Of a stretch of DNA of 7,021 nt, positions 1 through 5,937 are shown piece after piece; position 1 is the stretch's first letter, and each line of letters begins with the position of its first letter. Under the pieces are notes generated by a model. That model saw only the letters and a program-made list of their open reading frames with translations, made no database searches and was not told the origin of the DNA. The stretch is from JBFWIL01 sp050256015. Its GTDB lineage: Bacteria > Bacteroidota > Bacteroidia > Bacteroidales > Prolixibacteraceae. The DNA lies in the NCBI GenBank assembly GCA_050256015.1, contig JBFWIL010000146.1, forward strand, positions 1 to 7,021, read 5' to 3'. The translations under genes and the position numbers were made by a program.

Positions 1-47
1 GCTTTTCAAAAAGTCTTCAACTATAGATTGCGGGAAGTAGCTGTACT

Positions 48-2315
48 TTAACCGTTCCAGTTATCCCCGAGAACACTGTTTGCCACACCCCGGTATGACT
101 CATCAAAAACCAGCCCGACCGTCCGGTCGGAATCAATTTCATCGGTATTGCTTACCGGAAGCGGGTAAACAGGAACGACAGCGTCTTTCCTGACCCAGAC
201 CGGCATTTCCTCCAACGGACAGGCATAATCTTTCAGCCAACGGTTTCCGACGATCCGTTCCCCGCTGAACAGGTTCACCCAGTTTCCATCAGGCAGGTAG
301 ACATCACGCATATTTTGACTGTTCATCACGGGAGCCACCAGAAAGTCGTCCCCAAAATAATACTGATCGTCAATATGCCAGCACAGCGGGTTGTCCGAAT
401 GATGAAAGATCAGGGCACGCAGTAACGGATAACCGGTCCGGGTGGTCTTTTCACTCTGTTCCAGCAGGTAAGGAATCAATGCATAGCGCAGTTTCAGCCA
501 GCGCCTTACAATGCTGCTTACCGCAGGGAACTCATAGGGTTCCCGTTTGGAAGTCCCGTGATAGCGCAGATGGGAAGAAAACACCCCGAACTGGGTCCAG
601 CGCACATACAGCTTATCGGGGATCACCGAGTTCATAAAGTCGGGCACCCCATGAAAACCGGGCACATCATGACTCCAGAAGCCAAAGCCCGACAAGCCCA
701 GATGGAGTCCCCCTTTCAGGGATCCTGCCAGTCCGTCCCAGGAGCAGGCCGAATCGCCTCCCCAGTGCAGCGGATAACGCTGGCAGCCGGCCCAGCCGGC
801 CCGGGCCCAGACTATGCCTTCGCCGGTCACGTCCCGGGTTACTTCGAAAGCCGCTTTCTGATAAAGCAAGGCATACATATTGTTCAATTGTTCAGGCTTC
901 ATGGCATGATAGTCAGCATTCATATGGATCTCCTCTCCAAAGTCGGTTTTGATGCAGACTACGCCCATGTTAAGCAATTCTCGCAGCAGGTTCTGATACC
1001 AGACCACAGCTTTGGGATAGGTAAAATCTATGGTTCCGGCATAGTCAAGCGCGGAAAAATTGGAGCCTCCCTGTTTTTCGGCCTTCTTCAGCAGGCACAT
1101 ATAGCGGTTTTCCAGGGCCTCATCGTGCTGCTCGGCCTCCGCAGCAATATAAGGCATCTGCCAGAGGCTTATCTTGTATCCGTCTTCGCGGAGTTTACGG
1201 ATAAATTTTTCGGGATCCGGGAACCGTTCGGGGTTGAACTTCCACTCGCAAAGCCAGTCGGTCCGGAACCAGCCCGTATCAAGGTGAATCACATCGCAAG
1301 GAAAATCTTCCTCCCGCATGCGCCGGCATATCGTTTCCACTTCCTCTTCCGAGAAATAACTCATCCGGCTCATCCAGGTACCATAGCTCCAACGGGGAAG
1401 CATCTGCGGAAAACCGGTAAGCTGCCGGTATGCATACAGTATTTCTTCCGGCGTGTTGCCTCCGATCAGGAACACATCCAGCTGCGGCTCTTCAGCCAGC
1501 AGCTGCACCGAACGGGTAGAATGATCGGCCAGTGAGAATTTAGACCAGGCCGACGTATGCATAAACAACCCGTACATCCGGCTGGACAGGTAAAAGGGAA
1601 TGTTTTTGTATGTCCGCCGGTTGTTGACGCCCTGTCCGTCCTGATTTTTCAGTTGAAAAGTATGCCCCGAAAGGTCCATCTTGGCAAAGCGTTCTCCCGT
1701 ACCGGCATATTTCTCATCGGGTGCAGCATAAAATGACATGGTAGTCCGGTGCCAGTTTCCTTCCCTTTCCACACAAGCCAGGGCAAAAGCATCCTGCCGG
1801 TCCGGGAAAAACTGATCGTAGGCGCTGAGCTCCACCTGCCGGTTCCCGTCGGGAAGAAAAACCATTTCCAGAGTTTCCCGGGGCGGGGGAAGCAGATCAC
1901 TCCAATGGTCGGTCGGGACCGGCCGGCGGTTATGGCGGGCACGGATTCTTCCCCGGACATCTTTTACCAGCCATTCATCCGCTCCTTTTTCCACCAGAAG
2001 AGGCATAACCTCCAGCGGCAGATCCGGTTGCAACATCATGGAATCCTTCATCTCCGGCTGGTCAAAACCGATGGCCACACGCAGAATCTGCTCTCCGTAA
2101 GCTCTCATCCGCAAACGGTATGTTTTACGGGGAACCGTCATATCAGGCCTGATATCGTTGGCCGGCTGCTGTCTTTGAAAAGGAATATCAAAGACCACAT
2201 CGGTATCCTGCGTCCGTGCACCGGCGGGCCGGCAGGCTTTCCACAGGCTCTCCCGGCCATCCAGGCTGGTATCAAAGTCCAGGAAATCAAACAATTGATA
2301 ATTAGTTTGTTTCAT
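48..2315 (-). CDS. GH31 glycosidase, alpha-xylosidase type (YicI-like catalytic motifs)
   Basis: Retaining alpha-glycosidase of 755 residues, expected to remove alpha-1,6-linked xylose from xyloglucan oligosaccharides. The nucleophile is Asp458 in KTDFGEE (942-944) and the acid/base Asp521 in HWGGD (753-755), followed by GLSGFGFWSHD (540-550). The KTDFGE form is typical of E. coli YicI-type alpha-xylosidases, whereas alpha-glucosidases usually carry WNDMNEP, and the 63-residue spacing fits YicI (66). The N-terminal beta domain spans about 1-300, the TIM barrel starts near LPRWSYGTW (306-314), and the proximal C-terminal beta domain ends near 715. Only about 40 residues follow, so the distal C-terminal domain looks very short. 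The strand-1 motif is HLDTGWF rather than YicI's HFDCFW, so fine specificity may differ. There is no signal peptide, and an in-frame stop at 2325-2327 rules out a longer N-terminus, which suggests a cytoplasmic enzyme. It is the last gene visible in the operon. Confidence 0.93.
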   Translation of the reverse strand: MKQTNYQLFDFLDFDTSLDGRESLWKACRPAGARTQDTDVVFDIPFQRQQPANDIRPDMTVPRKTYRLRMRAYGEQILRVAIGFDQPEMKDSMMLQPDLPLEVMPLLVEKGADEWLVKDVRGRIRARHNRRPVPTDHWSDLLPPPRETLEMVFLPDGNRQVELSAYDQFFPDRQDAFALACVEREGNWHRTTMSFYAAPDEKYAGTGERFAKMDLSGHTFQLKNQDGQGVNNRRTYKNIPFYLSSRMYGLFMHTSAWSKFSLADHSTRSVQLLAEEPQLDVFLIGGNTPEEILYAYRQLTGFPQMLPRWSYGTWMSRMSYFSEEEVETICRRMREEDFPCDVIHLDTGWFRTDWLCEWKFNPERFPDPEKFIRKLREDGYKISLWQMPYIAAEAEQHDEALENRYMCLLKKAEKQGGSNFSALDYAGTIDFTYPKAVVWYQNLLRELLNMGVVCIKTDFGEEIHMNADYHAMKPEQLNNMYALLYQKAAFEVTRDVTGEGIVWARAGWAGCQRYPLHWGGDSACSWDGLAGSLKGGLHLGLSGFGFWSHDVPGFHGVPDFMNSVIPDKLYVRWTQFGVFSSHLRYHGTSKREPYEFPAVSSIVRRWLKLRYALIPYLLEQSEKTTRTGYPLLRALIFHHSDNPLCWHIDDQYYFGDDFLVAPVMNSQNMRDVYLPDGNWVNLFSGERIVGNRWLKDYACPLEEMPVWVRKDAVVPVYPLPVSNTDEIDSDRTVGLVFDESYRGVANSVLGDNWNG
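2253..2270 (-). repeat. 18-bp direct repeat, copy in the start of GH31
   Basis: The 18 bases here are identical to those at 2534-2551. On the minus strand they read as codons for TSLDGR, residues 16-21 of the GH31 protein. The other copy encodes the same six residues in the same frame near the end of the GH2 protein. The copies start 281 bases apart. Their meaning is unknown. Confidence 0.6.
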
Positions 2316-2374
2316 TTCTTTTTTTTACGTGTATATTCTTAATGCCTGATTAACTGAATGTCTCCAGGCATGGC
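2316..2374 (-). other. GH2-GH31 intergenic spacer with A-rich translation leader
   Basis: This 59-base gap separates the GH2 stop (TAG) from the GH31 ATG. Just before the ATG, on the minus strand, is the run AAAAAAAAGAA, with no strong Shine-Dalgarno sequence; A-rich leaders of this kind are usual in Bacteroidota. I see no match to the Bacteroides promoter elements (TTTG near -33 and TAnnTTTG near -7), so separate transcription of GH31 is not supported by the sequence. Confidence 0.5.
2342..2371 (-). other. 7-bp inverted repeat between GH2 and GH31 (possible mRNA hairpin)
   Basis: ATGCCTG at 2342-2348 pairs exactly with CAGGCAT at 2365-2371, leaving a 16-base loop. In the transcript it lies directly after the GH2 stop codon. 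No U-run follows it on the minus strand; the next bases are A-rich, so it is unlikely to be an intrinsic terminator. It could be a weak stability or processing hairpin, or chance. Confidence 0.3.
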
Positions 2375-5300
2375 CTACTGTATTTTAATCATAGTAAAAG
2401 CTGCAGAACGGTTATGCAGCATACGCAACTGCAGGGTGTAAGTCCCTGCATTGATCGTGGTACGGGTATCGGTACGCAGGCTTTTCCACTTTTTCCCCGT
2501 AGGAATAAATTGCAGTGGTCCCTTCCACATCAGCCGGCCATCCAGGCTGGTTATGCTCATATCCATCATCAGCGACTCACTGCCAGGGTTCAGGTACCGG
2601 ATCTCCAGTCCGTACTTAGAGGCCAGCCCCACTGAAAAGTCCCAGCTCACGGCATCCCCGTTTCCGGACAGCAAAACAGCTTTCTTCCCGGCCAATTCGG
2701 TCTTCCTTCCTTTACCGGAAACCCGGGCTTTATCTGCAGTATAGCTAACCGATTTGCGCAGATCTATCGGATCATCCAGCCGGCTTACCGGCACAGCTGC
2801 CAGCAAACGCATAGACAGGGAATCCAGAGCCGGATCAGCCAGGCTTATCCCCTGAGCAACCTGTTTCCGGTATAAATACAGGCTGGTTCTACCCTCACTG
2901 CCCGTCTGCAGCTTATTCCCGGCATACTGATACCCCTCCGGGGCAGCAACAGAATCGTCCAGAGCCACATACACATCGGCAGCAGCACTCAGTCTCAGAG
3001 AAGCCAGGGCCTCCCGGCCAAAATCACAAGCCGTACTATTCAACCATTCAGCACCGTAAAGTTCGGCCGGCAGGTCGGAAAACCGCTCTTCTGCACCGGG
3101 GAAACACCGGTCACCCGTACTCAGCCAGGTATGCACCTTCAGCTTTTTACCCGGCTTCCCAATGATAAGCCGGGGGGAAGCCGGTGCAGCTTTGATTTCC
3201 TGATCCCCGGAGGAGATGGCTATAGCCGAAATTACGGCCTGCCCCGCCTCTACCCTGGGAAATGAAATGCGCAGCAGTCCGCCGCAAACTTTTACCCGGA
3301 AACGCTTTTTCAGCATCCTGTCGTGGCCGGCCTCTTTCCAGATATCCAGCTTCTCCAGCACAGTCTGCCCGTTCAGGGCGACATCAAAAAGTCTCCAGCC
3401 GCTGCAGTCGAGTCCGCCCCCGGTTCCGTACCAGGGTTCCAGGAAGAATAGTTCCACCTCATATTCCCCGTCGGGGACAGGAAACTCCCAGGCCAGCTTA
3501 TGCCGTCCGTAACGGAAGGTCTGCAGCAAAGGCCAGTCGAGCGTACCCTGCACAGGATCGCTGATCTGCCGCTGGCTACCGTAAAAAGCAGGCAGCCCCT
3601 CATAACCGTCAGTCCAGGACGACGATCCCCAGCTGTCCTCAGATATGCGCCTCACATCGGCCATCCACAGGTCTCCTTCCCGGTCGGTATAATCGGGTCC
3701 GCCGCAATTCACCCGGTAGAGGTAATTCTTTCCACGGGTTTCTGTCAGAGGAGTAATTTTCCCCGCCAGCGTTTCAATGCCCTCAGATTCGGGAAGATGA
3801 TGCAGACGAATATAATCTTCCGCAACAGCTTTGTCTTTCACATAGCCCACAGCATAAAGAATGTCGGTCTGCACATCCACCCCGTCCCAGACAAAGTGAT
3901 ATCCCCGGCCGGGGTTGGACTGCCTGCCCAGAGACCTTTTTTTCACCCCGTTAAACAGTTCCACCTCCTCACAATTGGAAAATACGCTGATTCCGTTTTT
4001 TATCCCCGGTTCCGTCCAGCGGTCGGGCCAGCTGTGAGAAACCAGATATACCATGGGCTCACTTTCTTTCGGAACATAATTGGCCCGGTACATATACCAG
4101 GCATCCAGGGGTTCTCCCCAAATACTCATGATCCCCTTGTAATTTACCGGTCCCAGCCGGTCCAGGTCACGCAGGCCTTCCCCGCTTTGTGTGCGCCCCG
4201 GATTCTCGTGCGAAAACAGCAGCCAGTGATACTGGCCGCAGCAACGGTTGCGCACCGATTCAGCCAGCCGAATCTTGGATTCCATCAACAGGCAGAAACG
4301 TTCTTCACTGTAGGAACCGTTCTGTTCAAAGCCGCCTTCTGTATGGAAGTCAACCGTTCGCCAGGCGCCGTATTCGCCGTTTAGCAGTTGACGGGAAATC
4401 TCCTCTCCGTACTTCTCCGGATCGCCTCCGTAGGTACCAGACCAGTTTTGGATTACATTCCAGTCGGTCCCTGTTCCGCCGTTGCAGGTGGTGATCAGCC
4501 GCTGCGAAGAGGCCGTAGGATCAAGCCTGCGAATCAGATCGGAACATTCTCCGGCAAAACCGGCGGGCAGACTGCTCTCGTTTTCCAGTCCCCAGAGGAT
4601 CACCGACGGACTGTTTCTGCGTTCCCGGATCCAGTCCGTCAGCAGTTGCTTAAAATTCTTTTTGAACTCCGGATTGTCAAACCAGATGTGAGCAGCCATC
4701 TGGGGCCACCAGAGAATACCGTGACTGTCCCAGGCTTCCTGATAACGCAGGTTGTGTGGCTGGTGGGCATCCCGAAAAGAATTGTATCCGGCTGCCAGAA
4801 ATTGCGACACCCGGGCCTGGATCTGCTCTTCGCTAAAGGCATGACTCTGCCCGATCTGGTGTTCGTATTCGGCCGTACCGTTGATAAAAACAGGTTTCCC
4901 GTTCAAATAAAAACGGTTGGTTGGGTTCTCCCCTGATATATCCCATTTAATCCAACGGATGCCGTATGAGGTATTCAGTTCGTCGGCCAGCTGTTCATCC
5001 CGGTAGATCCGGCTGCGCACCGTGTAACGATAAGGATCTTCCACAGACCAGAGACGCGGATGTTTTAATGAGAGAAACTGTTGCCGGACTGTATCCAGCT
5101 GCCCCGGCTGCAGGTTGAGTTCCTGTTCTACCCGATCCACCCTTTTCCCGCAGGCATCCAGCAATTCGTTTACCACCCTCAGTTCCACCGCCTCCGGATA
5201 ATCATTGCACACTTCGGTAGTCAGGTGCAGGCTGGCTTCTTCTGCCGAGATGTTTTCATCATTCCAGATGTGCACGCCAAAAGGAACGATACGTAACGGG

Positions 5301-5923
5301 TCGGTCTCAATCAAGTGCACAGGCCGGAAAATACCCATGGGTTGACTTCCCTCAGAAAAGCCCCATTCCGGGCTGCAGCCACCGCATACCCAGGGCAGGT
5401 TGCGGATGCCGGCCGGATGGTCAGCCCGCACGGCCAACAGGTTATCCCCATCTCCTCGAATCTGTCCGGTTACATCAAGGGTAAACGAAGTGCGTCCTCC
5501 TGCATGGTAGCCCACCGAATCGCCGTTCAGCCATACCGTGGCGTAAGATCCCACCCCTTCAAACCAAATCAGGTAACGCTTATCCTGCCGGTAATTTTCC
5601 ACCGTAAACGATTTTCTATACCAGGCACAGCCGTGCCGGTTTCCGTGGATGAGGCGCCGGTATCCGCCGTAATCATCCCAGTTATGGGGCACATCCACCC
5701 GGATCCAGTCTTCCGTACAAAACGTGCTTTTCGGAAATTCCCGGAAAGCCTGATCGACGGAATCGGCAACCACGGTAAGCCATCCCTTATTCAACAGCCG
5801 TTCCCGACGAACACCCGCTTGCTCTTCCGGTGAACTGCAGGCCAACACGATCCCCATCAATAAACCCGGCAATAACAGGCGTCTTATATTCCGGGTCCAG
5901 GAAAGGACAGGAAAAAAAAGCAT
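2375..5923 (-). CDS. GH2 exo-beta-glycosidase lipoprotein with malectin-like and C-terminal beta-sandwich modules
   Basis: Retaining GH2 enzyme of 1182 residues, probably a beta-galactosidase or beta-uronidase. Residues 1-28 are a lipoprotein signal: basic stretch, hydrophobic core, then VLAC with Cys29 (5837-5839) as lipidation site and a Glu pair at 33-34. Domains (approximate): sugar-binding jelly roll 45-210, Ig-like 210-322, TIM barrel 323-615, DUF4982-like Ig domain 615-705, malectin/CBM57-like 735-905, an unassigned beta domain 915-1025, and a CBM6/35-like sandwich 1055-1182. The acid/base is Glu449 in GLENE (4577-4579) and the nucleophile Glu517 in LNGEYG (4373-4375). Odd points are a CGGC insertion at 180-183, loss of the usual NRHEH and DE motifs, and an NYKG motif at 594-597. 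I chose the ATG at 5921-5923; an in-frame TTG at 5930-5932 would add three residues. It starts 14 bases after the GH95 stop, consistent with translational coupling. The family is certain, the substrate is not. Confidence 0.94.
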   Translation of the reverse strand: MLFFPVLSWTRNIRRLLLPGLLMGIVLACSSPEEQAGVRRERLLNKGWLTVVADSVDQAFREFPKSTFCTEDWIRVDVPHNWDDYGGYRRLIHGNRHGCAWYRKSFTVENYRQDKRYLIWFEGVGSYATVWLNGDSVGYHAGGRTSFTLDVTGQIRGDGDNLLAVRADHPAGIRNLPWVCGGCSPEWGFSEGSQPMGIFRPVHLIETDPLRIVPFGVHIWNDENISAEEASLHLTTEVCNDYPEAVELRVVNELLDACGKRVDRVEQELNLQPGQLDTVRQQFLSLKHPRLWSVEDPYRYTVRSRIYRDEQLADELNTSYGIRWIKWDISGENPTNRFYLNGKPVFINGTAEYEHQIGQSHAFSEEQIQARVSQFLAAGYNSFRDAHQPHNLRYQEAWDSHGILWWPQMAAHIWFDNPEFKKNFKQLLTDWIRERRNSPSVILWGLENESSLPAGFAGECSDLIRRLDPTASSQRLITTCNGGTGTDWNVIQNWSGTYGGDPEKYGEEISRQLLNGEYGAWRTVDFHTEGGFEQNGSYSEERFCLLMESKIRLAESVRNRCCGQYHWLLFSHENPGRTQSGEGLRDLDRLGPVNYKGIMSIWGEPLDAWYMYRANYVPKESEPMVYLVSHSWPDRWTEPGIKNGISVFSNCEEVELFNGVKKRSLGRQSNPGRGYHFVWDGVDVQTDILYAVGYVKDKAVAEDYIRLHHLPESEGIETLAGKITPLTETRGKNYLYRVNCGGPDYTDREGDLWMADVRRISEDSWGSSSWTDGYEGLPAFYGSQRQISDPVQGTLDWPLLQTFRYGRHKLAWEFPVPDGEYEVELFFLEPWYGTGGGLDCSGWRLFDVALNGQTVLEKLDIWKEAGHDRMLKKRFRVKVCGGLLRISFPRVEAGQAVISAIAISSGDQEIKAAPASPRLIIGKPGKKLKVHTWLSTGDRCFPGAEERFSDLPAELYGAEWLNSTACDFGREALASLRLSAAADVYVALDDSVAAPEGYQYAGNKLQTGSEGRTSLYLYRKQVAQGISLADPALDSLSMRLLAAVPVSRLDDPIDLRKSVSYTADKARVSGKGRKTELAGKKAVLLSGNGDAVSWDFSVGLASKYGLEIRYLNPGSESLMMDMSITSLDGRLMWKGPLQFIPTGKKWKSLRTDTRTTINAGTYTLQLRMLHNRSAAFTMIKIQ
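2534..2551 (-). repeat. 18-bp direct repeat, copy in the end of GH2
   Basis: Exact partner of the repeat at 2253-2270. It encodes TSLDGR in the C-terminal CBM6/35-like module of the GH2 protein (about residues 1125-1130), where it would sit on a beta-hairpin turn. Both copies are codon-aligned, so exact recombination between them would fuse the GH2 and GH31 reading frames. Confidence 0.6.
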
Positions 5924-5937
5924 GCGTATCAACTTAT

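Noticed and set aside
1..47. Terminator after GH31
   Set aside because: Only 4-5 bp pairings are present, without a stable GC stem; no terminator can be supported.
558..1535. Long open frame of 325 codons on the plus strand
   Set aside because: It lies entirely antisense to the GH31 catalytic region, shows no recognisable domain, and is explained by the low stop density opposite a moderately GC-rich gene.
1749..2342. Open frame of 197 codons on the plus strand that reaches into the GH2-GH31 spacer
   Set aside because: Nearly all of it is antisense to the GH31 N-terminal domain; it is basic, low in recognisable features, and has no promoter.
2341..2374. Small frame MPGDIQLIRH on the minus strand in the spacer after GH2
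   Set aside because: Ten codons only, no ribosome binding context, and it overlaps the inverted repeat; most likely chance.
3500..4384. Open frame of 294 codons on the plus strand
   Set aside because: Antisense to the GH2 barrel and following domains, with no family motif or sensible start context; a shadow frame.
5930..5932. TTG as start of GH2
   Set aside because: An ATG three codons downstream gives a complete lipoprotein signal and the usual A-rich leader; the TTG adds only three residues and is a weaker start codon.
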